From: Mageeibacillus sp. UBA6976
Lineage (GTDB): Bacteria > Bacillota > Clostridia > Saccharofermentanales > Saccharofermentanaceae
Reading direction: 5' to 3'
Assembly (NCBI GenBank): GCA_002450155.1
Contig: DJYO01000023.1
Location: forward strand, 1-29,514
DNA: 29,514 nucleotides
Position numbers and translations under genes: made by a program. Numbering within the stretch: position 1 is the first letter of the stretch; every line of letters starts with the position of its first letter. This document shows positions 16,445-23,315 of the stretch, piece after piece. Below the pieces are notes generated by a model. That model was not told the origin of the DNA. It worked only from the letters and a program-made list of their open reading frames with translations, and searched no databases.

Positions 16445-16873
16445 ATGGCTAAGAAAGTAGCAGGTTACGTAAAGCTTCAGATACCTGCAGGCAAAGCAAC
16501 ACCCGCGCCGCCGGTAGGACCAGCTCTTGGACAGCACGGTATCAACATCGCGCAGTTTGTCAAAGAGTTCAATGAGAGAACAGCAAAGGACGCAGGACTC
16601 GTAATCCCTGTAATCATTACAGTTTACGCAGACCGTTCCTTTACCTTCATCACAAAGACTCCTCCGGTACCCGTATTGCTCAAGAAGACTGCAAAGATCG
16701 AGAAGGCTTCCGGCAGACCTAATGTTGAGAAGGTAGCAACAGTTACATGGGATGACTGCATCGAGATCGCAAAGATCAAGATGCCTGACGTAAACGCAGC
16801 AAGCGTTGAAGCATGCGCAAGCATGGTTGCAGGTACAGCACGTTCCATGGGTATCGTTGTTAAGAAAGACTAA
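16445..16873 (+). CDS. rplK: 50S ribosomal protein L11
   Basis: L11 forms the GTPase-associated centre with 23S rRNA. The 142-residue protein opens MAKKVAGYVKLQIPAGKA and contains PAPPVGPALGQHGINI and the C-terminal RNA-binding domain ending TARSMGIVV. GGGAGGTGG precedes the ATG. The 52-base gap after nusG holds a small AGCGC/GCGCT hairpin (16404-16416) without a T-run. Confidence 0.97.
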   Translation: MAKKVAGYVKLQIPAGKATPAPPVGPALGQHGINIAQFVKEFNERTAKDAGLVIPVIITVYADRSFTFITKTPPVPVLLKKTAKIEKASGRPNVEKVATVTWDDCIEIAKIKMPDVNAASVEACASMVAGTARSMGIVVKKD

Positions 16874-16890
16874 GAAAGGAGATTAGAGTT

Positions 16891-17583
16891 ATGAAAAAAG
16901 GCAAGAGATATGTCGAGCTCTCAAAGCTCGTTGACAGAACTCAGCTCTATGATCCTTCTGAGGCTTGCAAGCTTGTCATCGAGACAGGTAAGGCAAAGTT
17001 TGACGAGACAGTAGAGCTTCACGTTCGTCTCGGCGTTGACTCACGTCACGCAGACCAGCAGGTTAGAGGCGCAGTTGTTCTCCCTCACGGTACAGGCCGT
17101 ACAAAGAGAGTATTAGTACTCGCTAAGGGTCCCAAGGCTGACGAGGCTAAGGAAGCAGGCGCTGAATTTGTTGGTGACGACGATATGATCGAGAAGATCC
17201 AGAAAGAGAACTGGTTCGACTTCGATGTTATCATCGCAACACCCGACATGATGGGTAAGCTTGGACGTTTAGGTAAGGTCTTAGGTCCTAAGGGACTTAT
17301 GCCTAACCCTAAGGCAGGCACAGTAACAATGGATGTTGCCAAGGCTGTAACAGAAGTTAAGGCCGGTAAGATCGAGTACAGACTCGATAAGGCAAACATC
17401 ATCCACTGCCCCATCGGCAAGGTATCCTTCGGACCTGAGAAGCTCGAAGAGAACCTTAAGGCTCTTATGGAAGCTATCATCAAGGCTAAGCCTGCAGCTG
17501 CCAAGGGCCAGTACATCAAGAACTGCTCAATTGCTTCAACAATGGGCCCCGGCGTTAAGGTAAACGCTCAGAAGTTCGCTTGA
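16891..17583 (+). CDS. rplA: 50S ribosomal protein L1
   Basis: L1 lies at the E-site stalk and can act as a translational repressor of its own operon. The 230-residue protein has the conserved GKVLGPKGLMPNPKAGTV and the C-terminal SIASTMGPGVKV. AAAGGAG precedes the ATG, 17 bases after rplK. Confidence 0.97.
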   Translation: MKKGKRYVELSKLVDRTQLYDPSEACKLVIETGKAKFDETVELHVRLGVDSRHADQQVRGAVVLPHGTGRTKRVLVLAKGPKADEAKEAGAEFVGDDDMIEKIQKENWFDFDVIIATPDMMGKLGRLGKVLGPKGLMPNPKAGTVTMDVAKAVTEVKAGKIEYRLDKANIIHCPIGKVSFGPEKLEENLKALMEAIIKAKPAAAKGQYIKNCSIASTMGPGVKVNAQKFA

Positions 17584-17603
17584 TGTAAAAATTACAATTA
17601 AAT

Positions 17604-17721
17604 ACCTTTCTGCCTAAGACAGCAGGCGGGACTTGTCCCTTAATGTATGCCAGCCGAGGAAGAACTTAATACTAATGTATTAACCTGCCCCTGCGTCTGT
17701 CCTAAAGGCGCAGGGGTTTTT
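17604..17721 (+). ncRNA. Ribosomal protein L10 leader with attenuator
   Basis: Leader between rplA and rplJ. The stretch from CTGCCTAAGACAGCAGGCG (17610) through TTAATGTATGCCAGCCGAGG (17640) matches the L10(L12)-binding leader known in Bacillota. It ends in an intrinsic terminator: CCCCTGCG (17688-17695) pairs with CGCAGGGG (17709-17716), then TTTTT. The expected role is feedback: L10-L12 binding favours termination before rplJ. Confidence 0.85.
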
Positions 17722-17751
17722 AATAGAAATAAAACAAGGAGGAAACCAGAT

Positions 17752-18339
17752 ATGCCAAGTGAGAAGATTCTTGCAGCTAAGCAGCAGCGTATCGATGAGC
17801 TGGCTGAGTCATTCAAGGGTGCGACAACATTCGTTTTCGCTTCTACCAGAGGACTTACAGTTGCTCAGGATACAAAGATGAGAGCAGAGCTTCGTGAGGC
17901 AGGTGTTAAATTCGAGATCATCAAGAATACAACACTTGTAAGAGTTTTCGAGAAGCTGGGTTACGAAGGTCTTGAAGATGTATTCAAGGGTCCTACAGGC
18001 GTAGCATTCTCCGAGAACATCACAGCTCCCGCTAAGATTCTTGCTAAGTATGCAGAAGACTATGAACCCATGGAGCTCAAGGGCGGCATCATCGACGGTA
18101 AGGTTGCATCTTTAGACGAGATCATCGCACTGTCCAAGGTACCGGATCAGGAGACACTCTACACACAGCTCGCTTATACTATGCTTTTCCCTTTTACAAA
18201 GCTTGCTATGCTCGTTAAGGCAGTAGCCGAGAAGAAGGAAGAGGAAGGCGGAGCACCTGCAGCAGCAGAGGAAGCACCCGCAGCAGCTGAACCTGTAGCA
18301 GTTGAAGCTACAGAACCCGCAGAAACACCTGCAGAATAA
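17752..18339 (+). CDS. rplJ: 50S ribosomal protein L10
   Basis: L10 anchors L7/L12 dimers to the ribosomal stalk base. ATG 17752, with AAGGAGG (17736-17742), gives 195 residues. A longer in-frame start at 17647 lies inside the leader RNA and is rejected. The N-terminal RNA-binding domain is recognisable from KFEIIKNTTLVRVFEKLG. The C-terminal end is an Ala/Glu/Pro-rich tail longer than in most L10 proteins (about 165-175). Confidence 0.96.
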   Translation: MPSEKILAAKQQRIDELAESFKGATTFVFASTRGLTVAQDTKMRAELREAGVKFEIIKNTTLVRVFEKLGYEGLEDVFKGPTGVAFSENITAPAKILAKYAEDYEPMELKGGIIDGKVASLDEIIALSKVPDQETLYTQLAYTMLFPFTKLAMLVKAVAEKKEEEGGAPAAAEEAPAAAEPVAVEATEPAETPAE

Positions 18340-18369
18340 TTTATTTAATCTTTTAGGAGGAAAACTAAA

Positions 18370-18750
18370 ATGGCTAGTGAGAAAGTTACAGCAATTCTTG
18401 ACGAGATCAAGACATTATCAGTTATGGAACTCTTCGACCTCGAGAAGGCTATCGAAGAAGAATTTGGCGTATCTGCGGCAGCAGTAGTTGCTACAGGTGC
18501 AGCAGGCGGCGCTGCCGCTGGCGCAGCAGCTGCTGAGCAGACAGAGTTCACAGTTATGCTCAAGAGCTTCGGCGATTCCAAGATGGGCGTTATCAAGGCA
18601 GTTAAGGATGTACTCGGTATGGGCCTTAAGGATGCTAAGGAGCTCGTTGAGAAGGCACCTGTTGCTCTCAAGGAGAACGTATCCAAGGATGAGGCTGAAG
18701 ACCTCATGAAGAAGCTCGCTGATTGCGGCGCTGAGCTCGAGATGAAGTAA
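18370..18750 (+). CDS. rplL: 50S ribosomal protein L7/L12
   Basis: The 126-residue stalk protein has the N-terminal dimerisation region, an Ala/Gly hinge (about 38-56) and the factor-binding C-terminal domain with KMGVIKAVKDVLGMGLKDAK. AGGAGG lies upstream of the ATG. Last gene of the ribosomal protein cluster. Confidence 0.97.
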   Translation: MASEKVTAILDEIKTLSVMELFDLEKAIEEEFGVSAAAVVATGAAGGAAAGAAAAEQTEFTVMLKSFGDSKMGVIKAVKDVLGMGLKDAKELVEKAPVALKENVSKDEAEDLMKKLADCGAELEMK

Positions 18751-18781
18751 TAATTACTTCTCAAACACTTGAAGCTAGATA

Positions 18782-18820
18782 GGGGCTGTCTCAAAACTAA
18801 AATTGAGATAGCCCCTTAAA
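18782..18820 (+). terminator. Hairpin terminator after rplL
   Basis: GGGGCTGTCTCAA (18782-18794) pairs with TTGAGATAGCCCC (18803-18815), a 13-bp stem with one G-U. The T-tract is poor, but the position suits termination of the rplKAJL transcript. Confidence 0.7.
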
Positions 18821-18866
18821 TTTGCAAAAGAAAATGGGTCCCGAATAGCCGGAGGTCTGATTTGCA

Positions 18867-18895
18867 TTGAATTGTCGCTGTTTCTGTGATAACAT
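18867..18895 (+). promoter_or_regulatory. Promoter for a possible small RNA
   Basis: TTGAAT (18867-18872), 17 bases, TAACAT (18890-18895) with an extended -10 TG at 18887-18888. No ORF follows; a terminator lies about 90 bases downstream. Confidence 0.5.
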
Positions 18896-18901
18896 TCACT
18901 T

Positions 18902-18988
18902 AAGAAATTGGTCCCCGTCGATAGACGGCGTGTCCACAGTTTAGCAACTAGAGAGCCGCTTACCTTGGACGAGGGCGGCTTTCTTTAT
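18902..18988 (+). ncRNA. Candidate small RNA with its own promoter and terminator
   Basis: About 87 bases between the promoter above and an intrinsic terminator. Inside is the tight hairpin CCGTC-GATA-GACGG (18915-18928). The terminator is AGAGCCGC (18952-18959) with GCGGCTTT (18975-18982), then TTTCTTT. I do not recognise it as SRP, 6S, tmRNA or a known riboswitch. It fills the 305-base gap between rplL and the tRNA cluster. Confidence 0.45.
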
Positions 18989-19010
18989 GCCTGATTTTTT
19001 ATAATTAATA

Positions 19011-19039
19011 TTGACTTTAGAGCCCCTGTTAGTTATAAT
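19011..19039 (+). promoter_or_regulatory. Promoter of the tRNA cluster
   Basis: TTGACT (19011-19016), 17 bases, TATAAT (19034-19039), ending 16 bases before tRNA-Met. Confidence 0.85.
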
Positions 19040-19055
19040 TCTTTAGCAATCTCAT

Positions 19056-19132
19056 GGCGGCATAGCTCAGTTGGCCAGAGCGTCCGGTTCATACCCGGCA
19101 GGTCGTAGGTTCGAATCCCACTGCCGCTACCA
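19056..19132 (+). tRNA. tRNA-Met (CAT), elongator
   Basis: 77 bases including an encoded CCA. The acceptor stem GGCGGCA/TGCCGCT has a G-U first pair, and the anticodon loop has CAT. The paired end and similarity to elongator tRNA-Met argue against initiator or Ile2. Confidence 0.93.
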
Positions 19133-19145
19133 TTTTTTAGATTGC

Positions 19146-19220
19146 GGCCCGTTGGTCAATCGGCTAAGACGTCGCCCTTTCACGGCGGAGTGACGAGTTC
19201 AACTCTCGTACGGGTCACCA
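19146..19220 (+). tRNA. tRNA-Glu (TTC)
   Basis: 75 bases with encoded CCA. Acceptor GGCCCGT pairs with ACGGGTC. The anticodon stem CGCC/GGCG encloses loop CTTTCAC, giving anticodon TTC. Confidence 0.94.
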
Positions 19221-19222
19221 AT

Positions 19223-19296
19223 GGTACCATAGCCAAGTGGTAAGGCGTGGGTCTGCAAAACCCTGATCCCCGGTTCAAATCCGGGTGGTACCTCCA
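19223..19296 (+). tRNA. tRNA-Cys (GCA)
   Basis: 74 bases with encoded CCA. Acceptor GGTACCA pairs with TGGTACC, discriminator T. The loop CTGCAAA gives anticodon GCA. It lies two bases after tRNA-Glu. Confidence 0.94.
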
Positions 19297-19303
19297 AATA
19301 TCA

Positions 19304-19337
19304 GGCGTCCTTAGCTTATTGCCGGGACGCCTTTTTT
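19304..19337 (+). terminator. Terminator of the tRNA cluster
   Basis: GGCGTCC (19304-19310) pairs with GGACGCC (19325-19331) and is followed by TTTTTT. Confidence 0.9.
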
Positions 19338-19401
19338 ATATTTTTGCCCTGTCTTTAATGTTGCCGTTCGTGTAAAATATTAGGGTTAGAGGAGATTATT
19401 T

Positions 19402-20412
19402 ATGACAGAAGAACTTGTTAATATACTTAAGCGTTACGATGAGATAGTAGCTATCGTTCTGGACCAGAAGATAGATGAATATGCAGAGCTCTTAAACCAG
19501 AAGCCTGAAGGAACTGACGACGCAACTTACGAGGAATATATCCAGCGTGTTGCCAAGGACGAGGCTGACAAGCTGACTGAGCAGTTCGAGGAAGAAGAGG
19601 ATGACAAGTTAGGCGGCAAATCCCTGCATCAGATCTTCGATGAGATGACTCTTGAGCAGAAGGAAGAGGCACTTGAGTATTGCGCTATTGAATTAGATAG
19701 AGAAGTCCCGAAGAGCCTTATCAAGTCCATGGCATCTGACGAGGACAGGGATCAAGTAAGAAACTACTGCGCCACAGTCTTAGGTGACAGCGCATGGACC
19801 GAAGAAGAACTTGGCGAGGATAAGATCTTTGAGATCGAATTCCAGAAGGTCAAGGCTGTTCTTAAGGTGCTTATTGAGATGGGCGAGCCCTGCTATACAC
19901 AGGCTGTCTTAGACCGTTTCATGAGCTATAACCAGACAAGAGATTTTGTAGCAGATACCATAGCAGATTATATCGAGGCATTCCCTGAAGTAACTGTGCC
20001 TCTCCTCATTCAGATCATTGAGGATAACGAGGACACAGGTTTGGAAGGTCCTTGCGAGGACTGCGTCATTATGCTTACTGCAATAGGCAAGGAATATAAG
20101 TCTGAGGATATCTACGATGCCTTAAGGCACGCATTCCGCTACATGACTAACAAGATCTATGCAGTACTCTGCCTCGCTGATTACGGCGATCCCAGAGCTG
20201 CCTCAATGTTTAAGAACTATATCAACCGCAATCAGAACAATATCGACAGAGAACTCTTCTATGAGATGATGTCTGCCATACAGAATCTGGGTGGCGATAT
20301 CTCTGATATACACGATCCCTTTGGCGATTTTACAAAGAAGATGCAGCAGGGTAAAACGCAGCAGCCTGAGGGCAAGAAACTCAGACCTGCAGGATATAAC
20401 GGCAACAAATAA
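19402..20412 (+). CDS. Unknown acidic, alpha-helical (HEAT-like) protein
   Basis: I do not recognise this 336-residue protein. The first 80 residues are very acidic. From about 85 to 300 it is a run of short amphipathic helices (for example VKAVLKVLIEMG, VTVPLLIQIIEDNE, NKIYAVLCLADYGDPRAASMF) that looks like a HEAT-type alpha-solenoid. The last 30 residues are polar and basic. No signal peptide or membrane helix is seen, so it is probably cytoplasmic. GAGGAG lies before the ATG. The GH26 gene follows after two bases, suggesting co-expression. Confidence 0.75.
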   Translation: MTEELVNILKRYDEIVAIVLDQKIDEYAELLNQKPEGTDDATYEEYIQRVAKDEADKLTEQFEEEEDDKLGGKSLHQIFDEMTLEQKEEALEYCAIELDREVPKSLIKSMASDEDRDQVRNYCATVLGDSAWTEEELGEDKIFEIEFQKVKAVLKVLIEMGEPCYTQAVLDRFMSYNQTRDFVADTIADYIEAFPEVTVPLLIQIIEDNEDTGLEGPCEDCVIMLTAIGKEYKSEDIYDALRHAFRYMTNKIYAVLCLADYGDPRAASMFKNYINRNQNNIDRELFYEMMSAIQNLGGDISDIHDPFGDFTKKMQQGKTQQPEGKKLRPAGYNGNK

Positions 20413-20414
20413 CC

Positions 20415-21521
20415 ATGCATAAATACGATCAGTCACCACAGCTCAGGAAACTCCTTGAGATGCTCGAGGATTTCTCATACAGTAACAAGATAATGTTCGG
20501 TCAGCAGAACGCCGGACATATTGGTGTGTCTATCGAAGCTAAGGACGGGACTGATTCAGACTGCAAGAGAGTTTGCGGCAAGATGCCTGCAGTAGTAGGT
20601 ATCGACACGCTGTCTTTCCTGGGCTACGAAGGCAAGATGGACGATCTGGTAAAGATAGTCAAGAACCTGCACAAAGCAGGCTGCATAATAACCCTGTCTT
20701 CACATATGCCTAACTTTGCAATGGGAGAGGACAGTTTTTACGATTATTCGCCCAACAATGCAGAAGGCGACCCTGCCCACAGGATAATGCCCTGCGGAGA
20801 TCTTAACAGCAAATATCTGAGGTTCCTTGATCTCATTGTGGATTTTGCGTCAAGGTGTGTAGATGTTGAGGGCAACAGGATCCCCATGATCTTCCGTCCC
20901 TTCCACGAGGACAACGGCGACTGGTTCTGGTGGGGCAGGAAGTACCTGGACGATATGGACTACGTCAGACTGTTCAGATATACCATAGACTACATAACAG
21001 GCATGAAGGGCATAGACAGCTTCGCTTATTGCTACTCCCCCAATGGCTTTATAACTAATCGCGAAGACTATATGAAGCGTTATCCGGGAGATGACGTTAT
21101 AGACATAATGGGTATCGATCTGTACCACGATTCACCCAGGAAAGGCGATGGTTTCTATAGGAAGTTGTCCCAGTCCCTGGATAATGTCTTCCAGCTTGCC
21201 CAGCTCCACGGTAAGCTTACGGCCCTTACTGAGACAGGCTACAGAGCTCTTGATACAGATAAAGGATATTTCGAAGGACTCAGTCCCTCAGGCAATACGA
21301 TAAAGACCTGGTTTACCGATATGCTCAAGACCCTGCTCTCCTGCGAGGGCGGACTCAGACTGGCGTATATGCTCATCTGGTCTAATTTCTCGGATTCACA
21401 GTTCTGGCTTCCCTATGTTAAGGGGGATTTCCGGCATGAACTCTGTGATGATTTTGTTGCCTTTGCCGAGGATCACCATGTGGTCATGGCTCCGGTCTTA
21501 GGAATTGACAGTGTAGTTTGA
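20415..21521 (+). CDS. Glycoside hydrolase family 26 (beta-mannanase-type) protein, no signal peptide
   Basis: A 368-residue (beta/alpha)8 glycosidase. The GH26 acid/base motif is seen as FRPFHEDNGDWFWWG with E165, and the nucleophile as LTETGYR with E273. GH26 members mostly cut beta-1,4-mannans; some act on xylan or mixed glucans. There is no signal peptide, transmembrane helix, dockerin or carbohydrate-binding module, so it is probably cytoplasmic and would act on imported oligosaccharides. The ATG lies two bases after the preceding stop and no good ribosome binding site is visible, so coupling is likely. Confidence 0.88.
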   Translation: MHKYDQSPQLRKLLEMLEDFSYSNKIMFGQQNAGHIGVSIEAKDGTDSDCKRVCGKMPAVVGIDTLSFLGYEGKMDDLVKIVKNLHKAGCIITLSSHMPNFAMGEDSFYDYSPNNAEGDPAHRIMPCGDLNSKYLRFLDLIVDFASRCVDVEGNRIPMIFRPFHEDNGDWFWWGRKYLDDMDYVRLFRYTIDYITGMKGIDSFAYCYSPNGFITNREDYMKRYPGDDVIDIMGIDLYHDSPRKGDGFYRKLSQSLDNVFQLAQLHGKLTALTETGYRALDTDKGYFEGLSPSGNTIKTWFTDMLKTLLSCEGGLRLAYMLIWSNFSDSQFWLPYVKGDFRHELCDDFVAFAEDHHVVMAPVLGIDSVV

Positions 21522-21533
21522 ATGTTATAACAT
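21505..21533 (+). promoter_or_regulatory. Promoter of tRNA-Gly inside the GH26 3' end
   Basis: TTGACA (21505-21510), 17 bases, TAACAT (21528-21533). The -35 box lies within the last codons of the GH26 gene and the start point falls just before tRNA-Gly. Confidence 0.65.
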
Positions 21534-21542
21534 TTTGGTCAT

Positions 21543-21618
<76 letters not shown>

Positions 21619-21619
21619 A

Positions 21620-21685
21620 GCGTATAGCTAGTTTTTCCGCAAATGCCCAAGTGGCGGGCGTTTGCGGTTTTATTTTTGCCAAAAA
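21620..21685 (+). repeat. Repeat A copy 1 (also the tRNA-Gly terminator)
   Basis: 66 bases starting GCGTATAGCTAG, two bases after the tRNA. It contains a 12-bp hairpin, CCGCAAATGCCC with GGGCGTTTGCGG (one G-U), then TTTTATTTTT. A near-identical copy is at 21848-21913. Confidence 0.85.
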
Positions 21686-21785
21686 CAGGTGCAATTTCCG
21701 TACTGAAAATGTAGTTTTGATAGAAAACTACGGGTGAAAAAGTGTGAGTATCGCTCGAAATTTCGGGCGAAAAAGTGTATTTGTT
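21686..21785. other. Core of module 1: structured, non-coding
   Basis: 100 bases with a perfect 8-bp hairpin GTAGTTTT/AAAACTAC (21711-21731) and the 20-base palindrome TCGCTCGAAATTTCGGGCGA (21751-21770, one G-U pair). A 14-base direct repeat GGG(T/C)GAAAAAGTGT occurs at 21732 and 21765. No ORF is evident. Confidence 0.6.
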
Positions 21786-21836
21786 GTTCGTACCCTGAAG
21801 GTCGCAAAAATCGGACTATTCTGTACTAGTAGCACA
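21786..21836 (+). repeat. Repeat B copy 1
   Basis: 51 bases from GTTCGTACCCTGAAGG to TAGCACA; it matches 22098-22148 at 46 of 51 positions. Confidence 0.85.
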
Positions 21837-21847
21837 TGCTAGCACTT

Positions 21848-21913
21848 GCGTATAGCTAGTTTTTTCCGCAAATGCCCAAGTGGTGGGCGTTTGCGGATTC
21901 TTTTTGCCAAAAA
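21848..21913 (+). repeat. Repeat A copy 2
   Basis: 66 bases matching 21620-21685, including the hairpin CCGCAAATGCCC/GGGCGTTTGCGG and a T-rich tail. Differences are a one-base T insertion, one C-to-T and a few changes in the T-run. No tRNA or tRNA fragment precedes it. Confidence 0.85.
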
Positions 21914-22097
21914 TCCCGGGCAATGAAGCCTGAAGAAACTGTATACACGAGCGGTTATGTCGGTATAAACGAGAATTTGTACGTGAAAAAAATGCAGAAT
22001 GGAACAAAAATTTCAGAAAGATATATTGACCGAAGACAGCTATCATACATCGCGTAGACTGATTGTTTTGTTGTTAGTTATAGTTACTATAGGTTAA
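21914..22097. other. Core of module 2, with a possible 44-residue ORF
   Basis: 184 bases unrelated to the module 1 core. An open frame ATG 21923 to TAG 22057 would give a 44-residue basic peptide beginning MKPEETVYTSGYVG. It lacks a clear ribosome binding site, so I do not call it a gene. TATAGT-T-ACTATA (22079-22091) is a perfect palindrome. Confidence 0.45.
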
Positions 22098-22148
22098 GTT
22101 CGAACCCCGAAGGTCGCAAAAATCGGACTATTCTGTGCTTATAGCACA
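22098..22148 (+). repeat. Repeat B copy 2
   Basis: 51 bases, 46 identical to 21786-21836. The end can form GTGC-TTATA-GCAC (22136-22148). Confidence 0.85.
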
Positions 22149-22175
22149 CAATCTGCAGGCTTTTTTATTTGCGTA

Positions 22176-22365
22176 GTTCGCTGACATGTTCGCTATATTA
22201 GCGAACGCCTTAGCGAACTTTATACATTGTTGTAGCAATGGCATGTGATGTTCGCTGACATGTTCGCTATAACAGTGAACTCCTTAGCGAACTTTATACA
22301 TTGTTGTAGCAATGACATGTGATGTTCGCTGATATGTTCGCTATAATAGCGAACTCCTTAGCGAA
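22176..22365. repeat. Tandem array of 74-bp hairpin units (2.6 copies)
   Basis: Units start at 22176, 22250 and 22324, exactly 74 bases apart; the third stops after 42 bases. Units 1 and 2 differ at five positions. Each unit has TTCGCT twice directly and AGCGAA twice, forming a long stem with a symmetrical internal loop. The central near-palindromes are at 22188-22206, 22262-22280 and 22336-22354. A second hairpin, CATTG/CAATG, fills the rest of each complete unit. The array ends about 90 bases before the next start codon. Confidence 0.9.
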
Positions 22366-22454
22366 TAGTTAACGGCTGGGTTTGTCGATTTTTGTAGTTT
22401 TTTGTCGCATTTTTAAGCTCTAAAAGCAGGTATCATTATAGGCGAGGAGTTAAT

Positions 22455-23225
22455 ATGTTTTATCCTAAGCTATGTTGTCTTACAATTTCACATATCAGAT
22501 ATCTGCTGGCCCATTCTATCGCCGGGGCTTATGGAACCTGCAAGGGCCACAAGGTCATATATATAACTAATAACCCTGATAATCCTCAAACGTCCCAAAC
22601 TCGCAAAGAATGTCACCGTGTTAATTCCAGACAGGGAGCTCTGCTTATTCCGCAAATCGATAAATATAACAAGTTAAGGCGCAGGCTGGATCAACAACTT
22701 GGCGAGTGGTACAGCCACTATAACTATGAGCCGCCCCAGTATAAAATGCCCTACAGATCCGGCAGAGTAATGAATTATAAGTATTTTGAGACCTGCCCTG
22801 AGGGCACCAATAGTATACCTCCCAAGTATCCTATTACTTATAAGGGTAAGACCTATTATTCCAAGAATGAGGTTTTGGCAGTAATAGTAACTAATAATCT
22901 TGGGCTTATGTATAAGAGTGAAGTCCCGCTCAGAGTAAATGAGAATACTATGTATCGGATAGACGGAATCATCGGGTGCAAAGCTGCGGATTTCTCAATG
23001 TACATAGAACTGATGGGAATGACAGACAGGCCGGATTATATGCATCGCAATTATCAGAAGATAGTTGACTATTCTTCAGCAGGACTACGGCAGAATAACG
23101 AGATACTCTATATATTTGTACCTAATTCATATGAATTCGATTTTGAGAATCTGGAGATGCAGATAATGATGTCAATAGAGCGTAGCCTTCCGGAGCCCGA
23201 AGGCTGGTGCAAGGAAGCTTCATAA
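22455..23225 (+). CDS. PD-(D/E)XK nuclease-like protein
   Basis: A 256-residue protein with no close family that I can name. The C-terminal half (about 128-225) has a layout I associate with PD-(D/E)XK-fold domains of clostridial hypothetical proteins: YYSKNEVLAVIV with E139, YKSEVPL (E156), YRIDGII with D170, then YIELMGMTDRPDY with E185 and a helix plus strand NNEILYIFVP. Relatives typically read YPDF and WEHFGMMD at these points. The N-terminal 125 residues are basic and Tyr-rich with helix QIDKYNKLRRRLDQQLGEW. No signal peptide. GAGGAG (22443-22448) precedes the ATG. It has its own upstream repeats and no clear operon partner. Nuclease activity is inference. Confidence 0.6.
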   Translation: MFYPKLCCLTISHIRYLLAHSIAGAYGTCKGHKVIYITNNPDNPQTSQTRKECHRVNSRQGALLIPQIDKYNKLRRRLDQQLGEWYSHYNYEPPQYKMPYRSGRVMNYKYFETCPEGTNSIPPKYPITYKGKTYYSKNEVLAVIVTNNLGLMYKSEVPLRVNENTMYRIDGIIGCKAADFSMYIELMGMTDRPDYMHRNYQKIVDYSSAGLRQNNEILYIFVPNSYEFDFENLEMQIMMSIERSLPEPEGWCKEAS

Positions 23226-23249
23226 TTTGGTATTTTTTCTTCAATGCTG

Positions 23250-23278
23250 TTTACCATCCCGCAAAAAGGTTTTATACT
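23250..23278 (+). promoter_or_regulatory. Promoter of the ChW-NlpC/P60 gene
   Basis: TTTACC (23250-23255), 17 bases, TATACT (23273-23278), 37 bases before the ATG. Confidence 0.6.
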
Positions 23279-23315
23279 AATTAAATAGGATAGAAATGTA
23301 ATTGGAGGGGCATAT

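Noticed and set aside
17647..17751. N-terminal extension of L10
   Set aside because: The open frame covers the L10 leader and its terminator; a strong AAGGAGG supports ATG 17752.
18782..18815. IS terminal inverted repeat
   Set aside because: GGGGCTGTCTCAAA resembles some IS ends, but the two arms are only 8 bases apart, no transposase is present, and the site suits a terminator after rplL.
21923..22057. 44-residue small gene
   Set aside because: No ribosome binding site, no homologue recognised, and it lies in a repeat-bounded core; left as a remark only.
21620..22148. Retron or group II intron RNA
   Set aside because: No reverse transcriptase is encoded anywhere in the window.
22176..22365. 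CRISPR array
   Set aside because: Units are 74 bp with no repeat/spacer split; the whole unit repeats, and no cas genes are in the window.
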